Shown one piece after another: positions 34,041 through 42,953 of a stretch of 64,000 nucleotides of DNA (position 1 is its first letter; each line of letters opens with the position of its first letter). The notes under the pieces were generated by a model. The model did no database searches. It was not told the origin of the DNA and saw only the letters and a program-made list of their open reading frames with translations. Origin of the DNA: Streptomyces griseus subsp. griseus (GTDB taxonomy: Bacteria; Actinomycetota; Actinomycetes; Streptomycetales; Streptomycetaceae); contig NZ_JOJE01000048.1 in assembly GCF_000720255.1 (NCBI RefSeq), positions 62,001 to 126,000 of the forward strand. The letters run 5' to 3'. A program made the position numbers and the translations under genes.

Positions 34041-36659
34041 ATGCCCTCAGAAGCCGGACCGTCCCGCAGGACCCTCCTGACAGCCCTCGGCGCCGCGTCC
34101 CTGGCCGGGACCTTCGCCGCCTCCGCTCCCGCCGGGGCCGCCGAACGCACCGGCACGCCCGCGGACACCACTGCCCCGGCTCTCCCCGCCGCGGCCGCGC
34201 ACTGGACCTTCGACGAGGGCTCCGGCACCTCCGCCGCCGACTCCTCCGGCAACGCCCACCCCGCCACGCTCCAGGGCGCGGCCGGCTGGGACACCGGCAA
34301 GGTCGGCGCGCACAGCCTGAGCCTCACGGCAGGCGGCAACGCCACCGCGTCCGGGCCCGTCCTCGACACCTCCAAGGCGTTCTCGGTGGCGGCCTGGGTC
34401 AACCTCAGTCAGCTGGGCGGCTACCAGACCGCCGTCAGCATCGACGGCAAGGTCGTCAGCGCCTTCTACCTGGGGCTGCGCGACGACACCGGCACCTTCG
34501 CCTTCGCCCGGCTCGACTCGGACGCCACCCAGGGTGCCGCCGTGGCAGCCGCCGCCTCGGCCCCGACCACCGGCACCTGGACCCACCTGGTCGGCGTCAG
34601 CGACCCCTCAGCCGGCGTCACCCGCCTCTACGTCAACGGCGTACTCGAAGGGGAGACCGCCTACACGGCGGGCTGGGCCGGCACCGGCGACACCGCCATC
34701 GGCCGCGCGCTCTACGGCGGCGGGCAGGTCGACCAGTGGCACGGCCTGATCGACGACGTGCAGATGTTCCCGACCGCTCTCACCTCCGACCAGGTCGCGA
34801 CGCTGGCCGGAGTGCCGGTGGAGAGCACGACACCGCTGCTGAGCGTGGACGTCGCCAACCCCGCGCACGCCGTGTCCCCCATCCTTCCCGGCCTGATGTT
34901 CGAGGACATCAATCACTCCGGCGAGGGCGGCATCTACGCCGAACTGGTGCAGAACCGCTCGATGATGGCAGACGACACCACACCCGTGCACTGGTCCGCC
35001 GTCGGCGGCACGAGCCTCGCGCTCGACACCACCACCCCCCTCAACGACGTCCTCAAGCGTTCTCTCAAGGTCGTACTGCCGAGCGGTACCGGCGCCGGGA
35101 GCCGGGCCGGGGTGGCCAACGACGGTTTCTGGGGCATACCCGTGCACCCCCGGACCGCCTACACCGCCCGCCTCTTCGCCAAGGCGTCGCGCCCCATCGG
35201 TCCCCTCACCGTGGCCATCGAGTCGGCGGACGGCGCGACGGTGTACGCCTCCGCACGGACGCCGCACGTCGGCACCGCGTTCCCCGACCGCCCCTTCGAG
35301 CTGACCCTGCGCACCGGTTCAGGCGCCCCCGTGACCGGCGACGCGGTGCTGACCGTGACCACCACCGACGCCTCCGCCGCGGGCGAGACCCTGTGGCTCC
35401 AGCACGTCTCTCTCTTCCCTCCTACCTACAACGACCGCCCCAACGGCCTGCGCATCGACCTGGTGGAGAAACTGGTCGCGCTGAAGCCGAAGTTCCTGCG
35501 CTTCCCCGGCGGGAACTTCCTCGAGGGCAACACCATCGCGACCCGGTTCAACTGGAAGAACACCATCGGTCCGGTCTGGGAGCGCCCCGGCCACATGGAC
35601 GACGCCTGGGGCTACTGGTCCACCGACGGGCTCGGACTCCTCGAATACCTGGAATGGGTCGAGGACATGCGCGCCCAGCCGGTCCTCGCCGTCTTCGCCG
35701 GCTACACGCTGAAGGGCGACCACGTCACCGGTGACGCACTCACGCCGTACGTCCAGGACGCCCTCGACGAGATCGAGTACGTCACCGGCCCCGCCACCAG
35801 CACCTGGGGCGCGAAACGGGCCGCCGACGGGCACCCGGAGCCGTTTCCCCTGGAGTTCGTGGAGATAGGCAACGAGGACTGGTTCGACTCCTCGGGCTCC
35901 TACGACGCACGGTTCACGGCCTTCCACGACGCGATCAAGGCGAAGTACCCGCACCTGAAGCTGATCGCCACGACGACGGTGACGAGCCGCACGCCGGACC
36001 TGATCGACGAGCACTACTACCTCGCGCCATCAGCCGCCCAGGCCTCCACCCACAAGTACGACAACCGGGACCGCAATTCGACCAAGGTCTTCGTCGGTGA
36101 GTGGGCCGCGCAGGAGGGCCGCCCCACACCCGACCTCAACGCCGCGCTGGGCGACGCCGCTTGGCTGGCCGGACTGATCCGCAACTCGGACCAGGTCCTG
36201 ATGGAGTGCTACGCGCCGCTGTTCTCCCACGTCAAGAACAACGTCTGGGCGACCAATCTGATCGCCTACGACAACCTCACCAGCTACGTATCGCCCAGCT
36301 ACTGGGCGCAGCAGATGCTGACGAGCAAGCTGGGCAGAACGGTGCTGCCGGCCACCGCACGCGCCCTGCCCGGCCTCGCCACCGTGGCCACCCGCTCCGG
36401 GAACCGCCTCTACCTCGCGGTCGTCAACTCCGGAACGGAGAAGGCGACCGTGCCGGTCGAACTGAAGGGGCTGGCCAAGGGGGTCAACAAGAACGCCACC
36501 GCCACGGTCCTGACCGGACCCGCGCGCACCACCACCAACACGCTGACCCAACCCACCACACTCGAGCCCAGGACCAGGACCCTCACCGGCGTGGCAGCGG
36601 CGTTCACCAGCACCCTGCCGCCGCTCTCCGTCACCGTTCTCGAACTCATCCTGACCTGA
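34041..36659 (+). CDS. secreted GH51-type alpha-L-arabinofuranosidase with N-terminal LamG domain
   Basis: Removes alpha-L-arabinofuranose from arabinoxylan or arabinan. The 872-residue protein starts with a twin-arginine signal (PSRRTLLTALGAASLAG). A laminin-G/concanavalin-like module covers about 50-260 (HWTFDEGSGTSAADSSGN, VAAWVNLSQLGG). The catalytic part begins LPGLMFEDINHSGEGGIYAELVQNRS; the acid/base Glu is in EIGNEDWF and the nucleophile Glu in VFVGEWAAQEG. A C-terminal beta-sandwich ends the protein. Secreted GH51 enzymes are less common than intracellular ones. The ATG at 34041 follows AAAGGA. It is convergent to the GH30 gene through a shared hairpin. Confidence 0.9.
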   Translation: MPSEAGPSRRTLLTALGAASLAGTFAASAPAGAAERTGTPADTTAPALPAAAAHWTFDEGSGTSAADSSGNAHPATLQGAAGWDTGKVGAHSLSLTAGGNATASGPVLDTSKAFSVAAWVNLSQLGGYQTAVSIDGKVVSAFYLGLRDDTGTFAFARLDSDATQGAAVAAAASAPTTGTWTHLVGVSDPSAGVTRLYVNGVLEGETAYTAGWAGTGDTAIGRALYGGGQVDQWHGLIDDVQMFPTALTSDQVATLAGVPVESTTPLLSVDVANPAHAVSPILPGLMFEDINHSGEGGIYAELVQNRSMMADDTTPVHWSAVGGTSLALDTTTPLNDVLKRSLKVVLPSGTGAGSRAGVANDGFWGIPVHPRTAYTARLFAKASRPIGPLTVAIESADGATVYASARTPHVGTAFPDRPFELTLRTGSGAPVTGDAVLTVTTTDASAAGETLWLQHVSLFPPTYNDRPNGLRIDLVEKLVALKPKFLRFPGGNFLEGNTIATRFNWKNTIGPVWERPGHMDDAWGYWSTDGLGLLEYLEWVEDMRAQPVLAVFAGYTLKGDHVTGDALTPYVQDALDEIEYVTGPATSTWGAKRAADGHPEPFPLEFVEIGNEDWFDSSGSYDARFTAFHDAIKAKYPHLKLIATTTVTSRTPDLIDEHYYLAPSAAQASTHKYDNRDRNSTKVFVGEWAAQEGRPTPDLNAALGDAAWLAGLIRNSDQVLMECYAPLFSHVKNNVWATNLIAYDNLTSYVSPSYWAQQMLTSKLGRTVLPATARALPGLATVATRSGNRLYLAVVNSGTEKATVPVELKGLAKGVNKNATATVLTGPARTTTNTLTQPTTLEPRTRTLTGVAAAFTSTLPPLSVTVLELILT

Positions 36660-36685
36660 GACCCGCCACGCCCACGACATGCCCT

Positions 36686-36710
36686 GCCCGCCTGCTCACC
36701 GCAGGCGGGC
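36686..36710. terminator. bidirectional hairpin terminator between GH51 and GH30
   Basis: Perfect 10-bp stem GCCCGCCTGC / GCAGGCGGGC with a 5-nt loop in the 101-bp gap between two convergent genes. Confidence 0.8.
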
Positions 36711-36760
36711 CACAGCACCGAACGCTGTCGCCGGTGATGCCGGAACGGCCTCGGTCAGCC

Positions 36761-38071
36761 CTATCCGGTCACGAAGGTCGTCAGGCTCTGAGGGGGAAGC
36801 TGCCCTGTGAAGGAGCCGTTCGACACGGTGATCCTGCCCTGGGACGCGAGGTTCCTGCTTGCGTCCGTCAACCAGGACGACACGCCGGACGAGGTGTTGT
36901 TCCGCAGGGTGAACTGCTGACTCACTCGCGAGGTTCCCTTGTTGACGGCGACGATGACCAGCCGGGAACCGGCGCCTCGGTACGCCGAGAGGTAGACGTT
37001 CGGCTGGGGATTCGGGGTCACCGCGATCCGCACATGCCCTGGGCGGACGAACTTCGAGAAGTGCGCCATGCCGGCACCGCGTTTACTGATCCGCCCGTCC
37101 TCCCGCATGGGGCCGTAGCCGCGCCGGATGTACCACCACACGTATGCCTGGAACTCGGCATCCACCATCGCGCGGTGGATGTGCTCTCCGACGTCGAGCG
37201 CCTGGGGCCAGAGATCGGCCGAATCGCTGCTGTTGGGGTAGTAGACCTCGGTCATCCACAGTTCCTTGCCCCCGCCCTTCTGCTTGAAGAGGGGATAGGG
37301 GAAGTTCTGGAACGATGTGCCGTAGAGGTGCGCCCCGAGAATGTCCACGTTGGCAAGCGCACCGGCGTCGTTGAGGATCGGGTCCGAGAAGCTCTTCACG
37401 TACTGGAAGGACTCCGGGGCGATGACCTTGGTACTGATCGAGCCGGCGTTCTCCCGCAGGAACCTGGTCATCTCGGTCGGAGTCCACCACGTCCAGTCAT
37501 GAGCGTAGTCGGGCTCGTTCTGCACGGAGATGGCATACAGATTCACTCCGTTGGTCCGCATGAACCCGACGAAGTCGTTCAGGTGCTGCGCGTAAGCGCC
37601 GTACATGTCGTACCGGAGCCGCTTCGCGTTGGTCTGTTGGCCGCGGACGAAGGTCTCGACCATGTGAGCGGGGGGATTCCACGGCGACGCGAAGACAGTG
37701 GCCCCGAGCTCGATCGCACGCTTGGCCGTCGCGACCTCGCGGTTCCAGTTCGCCCGGTCCTCGGAGACGAAGATTCTCAGCACGGAGAACCCGAGCTGTC
37801 CTTCGCCGTTGCCGAAGGCCGTGTCCCTCTGGGCAGATGTCAGGTCACCGATCCAGAGCGGGTGGTTCATGCCGCCGAATCCCCGAATCGTCTGCCGCGT
37901 CGCCGACGGGTCGACGGTCACTGCAGCCGCCGCCGCGGACGGTGTTCGGGGTGCTCCCACAGCCGGCGTCGTGGTCGCGAGAACCGGCAGGGCACCCATC
38001 GTCGCCAGGACGGCCCGACGACTCGGGAATTCCGGCCCCGAATTGCTGGATCCACTACGGTGTAACGTCAT
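36761..38071 (-). CDS. secreted GH30 endo-beta-1,4-xylanase (glucuronoxylanase type)
   Basis: Cuts the xylan backbone outside the cell. The 436-residue protein has a signal with paired arginines (FPSRRAVLATMGALPVLA). The GH30_8-like domain starts IRGFGGMNHPLWIGDLTSAQRD; the acid/base Glu is in ISVQNEPDYAHDWTWW and the nucleophile Glu in ELWMTEVYYPNS. YIRRGYGPMREDG and a C-terminal beta-sandwich (LVIVAVNKGTSRVSQQF) complete it. GH30_8 enzymes usually need glucuronic acid side chains; this cannot be confirmed here. The ATG at 38071 follows AGGAGG; the frame runs on to 38155. A CGAAACTTTCG box lies about 90 bp upstream. Confidence 0.9.
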   Translation of the reverse strand: MTLHRSGSSNSGPEFPSRRAVLATMGALPVLATTTPAVGAPRTPSAAAAAVTVDPSATRQTIRGFGGMNHPLWIGDLTSAQRDTAFGNGEGQLGFSVLRIFVSEDRANWNREVATAKRAIELGATVFASPWNPPAHMVETFVRGQQTNAKRLRYDMYGAYAQHLNDFVGFMRTNGVNLYAISVQNEPDYAHDWTWWTPTEMTRFLRENAGSISTKVIAPESFQYVKSFSDPILNDAGALANVDILGAHLYGTSFQNFPYPLFKQKGGGKELWMTEVYYPNSSDSADLWPQALDVGEHIHRAMVDAEFQAYVWWYIRRGYGPMREDGRISKRGAGMAHFSKFVRPGHVRIAVTPNPQPNVYLSAYRGAGSRLVIVAVNKGTSRVSQQFTLRNNTSSGVSSWLTDASRNLASQGRITVSNGSFTGQLPPQSLTTFVTG

Positions 38072-38160
38072 TGTTCCTCCTTGTGGACTTGGCACTGCTG
38101 TGTGCTTTCGTGTCCCCGTCTCGGTGACGCCGCTTCCCGTGCCTCGCACTGACACCGTGC

Positions 38161-38171
38161 CGAAACTTTCG
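38161..38171. promoter_or_regulatory. xylanase-type operator CGAAACTTTCG
   Basis: An 11-bp palindrome (CGAAA-C-TTTCG) upstream of the GH30 gene. From memory, boxes of this type lie before Streptomyces xylanase genes and bind a repressor. Related AGAAAGTTTCT is at 3489-3499. Confidence 0.65.
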
Positions 38172-39085
38172 CCCGCCTCGCCCCGGATACCGGTCCGGGT
38201 GGTCGCGCCGACGGAAGGAGAAGCTCTCGTTCGCCTTCATGCAGCGCGCTCGCCCCCCTGGCTGCCGGCTCAGTCGGCTGTGCGGATGCGGACGTGAGGA
38301 TCACTCCGCGGGGAGTGATGCATGGTGGACGTGCTGTTCCTCGCGCCCGAGCTGGCAGCCTCCACCGGGCCCTTGTTTCGGCTCTGCACTTGGCGCCTCG
38401 GAAAGGCGCGATCATCCGGTCGGAGGAGTACGGCGGTTCGACGGGACCGATGGCGGAGGGTGCGGCTGCGCTCCCTCCTCGTCGAATGTTTCGGGAGATC
38501 GACCGATCGTGTGGCGGTGTAGGGGACCGTAAGTGCGCCCCCTTACATCGTCAAGGCTTTGAGGAGACCCTTGTCGCGTTCGGCCTGCGGGCGGGCGGCG
38601 GGTGTGCCGCTCAGGGCGGTCAGGTGTTGCGGCTGCGCATGCCCGCGGTCGCGCACACCACTTCCGTCAGTAGGTCGGGTGCGGTGCCGGCGCACGGGAT
38701 GACGCCCCGGCGCGAAGCGGCGCCGGGCCGGGCGATGTCGACGCCGACCTCCACCACCCGGCCGGGGCGCGCAGCGACGAGGCCGGCGGACAAGATCCCC
38801 GCCACGCGTAGGCCCGCCGCCGCGTCCCGCCGGGCCCGGAGGCCCCACCGGCCGCCCCTCAGGTCAGAGGCCAGGAATGATCACGTCCGCCACGCCTGCG
38901 AACCGGCCGGTCACCGTCACCGGCACCTCGACGGCACCGGCACGGAGATCGCCCGTCGGCTCGCCTCCCGCGGCTACCGCACCAGGCAGAGCCGGGCCCT
39001 GCGCGCCTGCCCGCGCCTGCGCACGCCGACGCCCGCCGCCGCGATGTCCTGATCGCACCCCTGCTCGCGGCGGAGACGCCTGTGT
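38172..39085. other. gap of about 900 bp without a recognised gene
   Basis: The only clear structure is the palindrome ATCACTCC-GCGG-GGAGTGAT at 38300-38319. Open frames here overlap each other on both strands and show no family motif. The plus-strand piece GTEIARRLASRGYR near 38940-38990 looks like a dehydrogenase or NAD-binding remnant but is too short to name. The region may be decayed coding DNA. Confidence 0.35.
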
Positions 39086-39742
39086 CTATGCCCGGGGCGT
39101 CCCGTCCCAGCGCCATGTGGTGAGACGCGGGTGTCCGGGTAGTTCGGCGCGTCCGGTGGCCCACAAGAGGGTGGTCCAGGCATCCGTGGACGATGGCGCG
39201 TCCGGGAACAGCCGGGCGAGTACCCGAGAACACAGATCGGCAGGCGGGTTCCATGCGAGACGGAGCCCTTGTGCCAGGTCGTGTGTGTGCACCAGGGTCT
39301 CCACGATTCCCATGGCGGCGAAGCCCTCGGGGTCCGAGACGCCGAAGACGTGGTGCGCCCGGGTCTGCGGAGGCGTCGTGCGCACCATGGCGACCAACAG
39401 GGCGCCGCTCGCTTCCAGGACCTGCAGCAGGCCGGCGGGCCCCGCGTCGCGGTTCGCGTGAATGGCGTTCGCTGGACCGCCGGGGCGTCGGCTCTCCCAC
39501 ACGAAGGGAACCTCGCCGTCCAACGGCGGTGTTTTGGGACCCAGTTGCGCGGCGTAGGCGAAGAGGTCGTCGCTGAGGTGCTCGACGGTTTCCCAGCAGT
39601 CCCATTCGAGCGAACCGGCCTTGCTCTCCCACGCAGTCGAGGGCGCCTCGCGAAGGGCTGCCACGGCGAGCTGCACGGCGAGGTCGAGGTCATCCGCGGT
39701 GACGGAGGGCAGGGAGAGGCCGACATCGGCTGCTCGGGACAT
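39086..39742 (-). CDS. DinB-fold / mycothiol-dependent maleylpyruvate isomerase-like protein
   Basis: A 218-residue four-helix-bundle protein. WDCWETVEHLSDDLFAYAAQL carries the first His of the metal site, and VETLVHTHDLAQGLRLAWNPPADLCSRVLARLF carries the HxH..D/A pattern typical of actinobacterial DinB/MDMPI-like proteins. The substrate is unknown; family members use mycothiol. The ATG at 39742 was chosen over an upstream one eight codons earlier because the family start is LSLPSVTADDLDLAVQLAV. Confidence 0.75.
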   Translation of the reverse strand: MSRAADVGLSLPSVTADDLDLAVQLAVAALREAPSTAWESKAGSLEWDCWETVEHLSDDLFAYAAQLGPKTPPLDGEVPFVWESRRPGGPANAIHANRDAGPAGLLQVLEASGALLVAMVRTTPPQTRAHHVFGVSDPEGFAAMGIVETLVHTHDLAQGLRLAWNPPADLCSRVLARLFPDAPSSTDAWTTLLWATGRAELPGHPRLTTWRWDGTPRA

Positions 39743-40102
39743 GGCAGAACCGTATCGCGATCGCAAGGAGCCACCCCTCCTGAGCTGGTGTGTGGTCAGC
39801 GGGCCGGTCGAGCCCTCGGAACCCGCTCACTTCGGCAGGGGTGCCGAAGCGGGAGGCGATCTGGCGAAGGGTCGTGGTACGACGCCCCCGCACCGTTGGC
39901 GCCCGGTCGGCGGCAGGCGTACCGCACAAGGCGGCGACTGGTGCACGGATCTGGAAGCAGGGCCAACCGCCAAGGAGGGAACGGAAGGAGGTTACGGTCG
40001 GATGGCCGGGCGCCGATCAACAGACCGAACGCGTGCGCTAGATTTTGCCTCGCCTTGACCGCGATCACTCACGATCTCTCACGCTAGGGAGTCGGCAACC
40101 CC
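39743..40102. other. gap before the DUF350 gene
   Basis: No gene seen. Tandem decamers GATCACTCAC/GATCTCTCAC lie at 40063-40082, shortly before the DUF350 start, next to TTGACC (40056) and TAGATT (40039) that could be promoter elements. The ribosome site (CTAGGGAG, 40084-40091) is a little far from the ATG. Confidence 0.3.
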
Positions 40103-40525
40103 ATGAGCGACATCGTCAACGGACTCGGGCGGGCCATCGCGTACGGCGGCCTGGGGCTGGTCCTGCTGGTCCTCGGTATCGTCCTGGTCGACGTGCTGAC
40201 GCCTGGAAAGCTCGGCCGGCAGATATGGGAGCAGCGCAATCGCAACGCTGCCGCGGTGCTCAGCTCCGCGCTCCTCGGCATCGGCGGCATCGTGTTCACA
40301 TCCATCTGGACGACGTACGAGAACTTCGGCAAGGGACTGGCGTCGACCGCGGCGTTCGGGCTGCTGGGTCTGGTGATGATGGCCGTGGCGTTCCTGGTGG
40401 TGGACCTGATCACGCCGGGGCGCCTGGGTGCGACGCTGGTCGAGTCAGAGCCCCATCCCGCGGTCTGGGTGACGGTGTCCTGCAACCTTGCCGTTTCCGC
40501 CATTGTCTCGGCGGCCATCGCCTGA
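40103..40525 (+). CDS. DUF350 family membrane protein
   Basis: A 140-residue protein with four hydrophobic segments, two repeats of a two-helix unit: IAYGGLGLVLLVLGIVLVDVLTPGKLG and then AAFGLLGLVMMAVAFLVVDLITPGRLG. This internal duplication, each half ending VD(V/L)(L/I)TPG(K/R)LG, is the hallmark of DUF350 proteins. Biochemical role unknown; in many bacteria DUF350 genes sit with stress or membrane-remodelling genes. Here it stands alone between a DinB-fold gene and a CAP-domain gene. Confidence 0.85.
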   Translation: MSDIVNGLGRAIAYGGLGLVLLVLGIVLVDVLTPGKLGRQIWEQRNRNAAAVLSSALLGIGGIVFTSIWTTYENFGKGLASTAAFGLLGLVMMAVAFLVVDLITPGRLGATLVESEPHPAVWVTVSCNLAVSAIVSAAIA

Positions 40526-40941
40526 CGCCCGCTCCCCGTGTTCCGTGACATCGGTCACACCGGTTTCGCTAACTAAGCGCCCCGGATAGTAGACGCCACC
40601 CTGGCGACATATAGGATTTGTCTGGCTTGGTACGGGTGTGTGTCACGCCAGGCTTGACGCATGCCGCACGTTCGGCACTTCCCCTCAGCCATCCCGGAAC
40701 GGGTGGTTCCTGACGGAGCGACAGAATTCCTGAGCGTACGCGGGAGCCGAATCAGCACGCGTCCACGCCTATGGCAAGGGTCGTGCAGACCTACGAGGCA
40801 GCGTAGTACGACGCGCCTTTGCCCCCACGCGAACCCGTCTTAAGAATGACGACCCGCCGGGCATCTCCGCAGCTCAGAAGCCGAGTCTGCGTAGACACAG
40901 CCGCACAAGGGGCGCTCGGCGATTACCGAGTGAGGTCATTC
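40526..40941. other. gap before the CAP-domain gene
   Basis: About 415 bp without a gene. A possible inverted repeat GGAAC-N5-GTTCC lies at 40697-40711. I looked for a riboswitch because secreted CAP and cell-wall genes are often so controlled, but no conserved core was recognised. Confidence 0.25.
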
Positions 40942-41772
40942 ATGGGTAAGCACCGCAGAAGAGGGCATTTCCGGCGAATATTCATCGTTACCGTCGGCGT
41001 GGGCACCGTGGGCCTGCCGTCCGTCGCACTGGCCTGTACCGACTGGCGGGACAGCGGAGGGCACCAGCTCTACAGCGCCGAGAACATCGCCGCCAAGGAC
41101 TGGTGGAGCGACGCCGCCCAGGATCGCCCCCGGCACGGCCACTGGGGCCACGGCTGGAACGGCAAGGAGCACAGCGGGCCCGGTTCCGCAGCGTCAAAGA
41201 GTCCGACCGCTGCTGCGAGCACTCCGAAGAGCACCGCGCCGAAACCCAGGACCACCGCGCCTACGAGCACGGCGAAGAACACGCCGAAGAACACGGCTCC
41301 CGCGCCCAGGACCACCGCGCCTACGAGCACGCCGAAGACCACCGCCTCAGCCACTCCGACATCGCCCAGCTCCCCGAAGGCCACCGCCTCGGCCTCCGGG
41401 GTCGCCGCTCGCATCGTGCAACTCGTCAACGCCGAGCGCAGCAAGGTCGGTTGCTCACCCGTGACACTGAACGCGGTTCTGACCAAGGCCGCCCAAGCCC
41501 ACAGCGAGGACATGGCAGCCCACCGGAACATGTCGCACACCGGATCCGACGGGTCTTCCCCCGGCGACCGGATCACGAGTGCCGGCTACATCTGGAGCAC
41601 TTACGGCGAGAACGTCGCGTACGGTTACGCCACACCCGAGCAGGTCATGGCGGGCTGGATGTCCAGCCCCGGCCACAAGGCGAACATCCTCAACTGCGCG
41701 TTCAAGGACATCGGAGTCGGACTGGCGCAGCCCGACAGCTACTGGACGCAGGACTTCGGCACTGCCCGGTAG
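40942..41772 (+). CDS. secreted CAP-domain (SCP/PR1-like) protein
   Basis: A 276-residue extracellular protein. A Sec signal (RRGHFRRIFIVTVGVGTVGLPSVALA) is followed by a mature N-terminal part with CTDWRDSGGHQLYSAENIAAKDWW. A long Ser/Thr/Pro/Lys/Ala linker covers about 75-150, with a 27-bp DNA repeat (41245-41271 and 41305-41331). The CAP domain reads VQLVNAERSKVGCSPVTLNAVLTKAAQAHSEDMA, GENVAYGYATPEQVMAGWMSSPGHKANILN. Bacterial members of this family are often cell-wall or envelope associated; the activity is unknown. The ATG at 40942 gives a proper signal peptide; an ORF start further upstream does not. Confidence 0.85.
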   Translation: MGKHRRRGHFRRIFIVTVGVGTVGLPSVALACTDWRDSGGHQLYSAENIAAKDWWSDAAQDRPRHGHWGHGWNGKEHSGPGSAASKSPTAAASTPKSTAPKPRTTAPTSTAKNTPKNTAPAPRTTAPTSTPKTTASATPTSPSSPKATASASGVAARIVQLVNAERSKVGCSPVTLNAVLTKAAQAHSEDMAAHRNMSHTGSDGSSPGDRITSAGYIWSTYGENVAYGYATPEQVMAGWMSSPGHKANILNCAFKDIGVGLAQPDSYWTQDFGTAR

Positions 41773-41818
41773 CGAACAGCACAGAGCACCGGACAACGCC
41801 TGAGCGCCAGGCACACTT

Positions 41819-42003
41819 CGGATCAACTACTGGCACGCCGAAACCACCGGTCGGCCGGGATGCCACGAACCGCTCCTCTCCCTGATCACCGGCCTCGCCG
41901 CCGCAGGCCGCCGCACCGCTCATGGCTACTGGCGCTGCGGCGGCTGGACGGCGCACCACAACATGGACATCTGGCGCAGCATCAGCCCGGTCCGCCGACT
42001 TCA
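41819..42003 (+). pseudogene. GH95 alpha-L-fucosidase, internal fragment
   Basis: The frame from 41819 reads RINYWHAETTGRPGCHEPLL, then LITGLAAAGRRTAHGYW and GGWTAHHNMDIWRSISPV. This is the conserved inner block of GH95 fucosidases (family pattern N.QMNYWPAE..NL.ECHEPL....L...GR..A...Y...GWVAHHNTD.W). Both ends are lost: the upstream side joins the end of the CAP-domain gene and the downstream side runs into a stop near 42033. It is a second alpha-L-fucosidase remnant in this window. Confidence 0.7.
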
Positions 42004-42013
42004 CCGCGTAAGC

Positions 42014-42021
42014 TGTATACA
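42014..42021. promoter_or_regulatory. GntR/FCD operator half TGTATACA, copy 1
   Basis: TGTATACA inside CTGTATACACAG, 34-41 bp upstream of the GntR start. Palindromic GTATAC cores of this kind are typical of the FCD subfamily. Confidence 0.6.
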
Positions 42022-42054
42022 CAGAAGTGTGCAGTGAGATGGACAGGGAGTCTC

Positions 42055-42780
42055 ATGGCCCGGGCGAGTGGCAAGAGTGAAGCGGTTTACGAGCGACTGA
42101 AGGGTGACATCGAGTCGCTGCGGCTGCGCCCGGGGGCCAAGCTGAGTGAGGTGCAGCTCGGGGAGGACCTGGGTGCGTCGCGGACGCCGGTGCGGGAAGC
42201 CATCCGGCGGCTGGCCCGGGAGGGGCTGGTCGATTTCGCACCGGGTGAGGTAGCCCGGGTGGCCGCGATCTCGCTCGGCGGGGTGCGGGCCCTGTTCGAA
42301 TTCCGCATGCTGCTGGAGCCCGCGGCTGCCGCGTCCGTCTCGGCGGCAGGCATGGCCGATGAGCGCGTGCTGGTGCCGTTCCATGACCTGCTGGAGCGCC
42401 TGGAGGATTTCGACGAGTCCTTCCGCGCGCTGGACACGGCCGCGCAGGCGCGGTCGTACCAGGAGTTCTACGAGGTGACCGAGGGCTTCGACCAGGCGAT
42501 CATCTCCGCATGCCGCAATCCCTACCTCGCGCGCACGATCCACGATCTGCGCAGCCAGACCGTGCGGCTGCGCCACCTCTCGCACAGCGGGCCGCGCCGT
42601 ATGCTCACCTCCCTTGAGGAGCACCGGGCGATGTTGAAAGCGATCGTGCACGGCGATGCCCAGGCGGCGGAGGCGGCATGCCGGCACCACCTCGCGCAAA
42701 CCCTCCAGGCCCTGATCGAAAGCCTGACAGGCCAGGACCTCGCAATCGGCGTGAACGTGCAGCTGGACGTCACGCGCTGA
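42055..42780 (+). CDS. GntR-family regulator, FCD subfamily
   Basis: A 241-residue repressor. The N-terminal winged helix reads VYERLKGDIESLRLRPGAKLSEVQLGEDLGASRTPVREAIRRLAREGLVDF. The all-helical FCD effector domain follows (LFEFRMLLEPAAAASVSAAGM), with the metal/ligand-site residues in DQAIISACRNPYLARTI, LSHSGPRRMLTSLEEHRAML and EACRHHLAQTLQALI. The ATG at 42055 follows CAGGGAG. The next operon begins 173 bp later and carries an equal TGTATACA site, so this gene likely controls that operon of dehydrogenase, ABM and cupin genes and itself. Confidence 0.88.
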   Translation: MARASGKSEAVYERLKGDIESLRLRPGAKLSEVQLGEDLGASRTPVREAIRRLAREGLVDFAPGEVARVAAISLGGVRALFEFRMLLEPAAAASVSAAGMADERVLVPFHDLLERLEDFDESFRALDTAAQARSYQEFYEVTEGFDQAIISACRNPYLARTIHDLRSQTVRLRHLSHSGPRRMLTSLEEHRAMLKAIVHGDAQAAEAACRHHLAQTLQALIESLTGQDLAIGVNVQLDVTR

Positions 42781-42905
42781 GCCGACCCACCGGGACTCAC
42801 GACGCCATGCGCTCCCCGCCGTCGGAGGCTTCTGAGGGACGACGCCACGTCGTCGCCCTGTTCCGGCTCGCGGTGTCCCGTCCATGGCTTACCTCGACCC
42901 CCTGA

Positions 42906-42913
42906 TGTATACA
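42906..42913. promoter_or_regulatory. GntR/FCD operator half TGTATACA, copy 2
   Basis: TGTATACA followed 8 bp later by GGATACAA, 41-48 bp before the start of the Ldh2-type gene. Same 8-mer as upstream of the GntR gene. Confidence 0.6.
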
Positions 42914-42953
42914 GGAATGGATACAACTTCTTCTCGACGCGAGGGGCCCTCTC

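Noticed and set aside
40526-40941. Riboswitch (c-di-AMP type) before the CAP-domain gene
   Set aside because: Checked because such genes can carry it in Streptomyces, but the conserved core pieces were not found.
41103-41885. Plus-strand frame with His/Glu repeats (EHAEEHGS...)
   Set aside because: It is the out-of-frame reading of the Thr/Pro/Ala linker of the CAP-domain gene, not a separate metal-binding protein.
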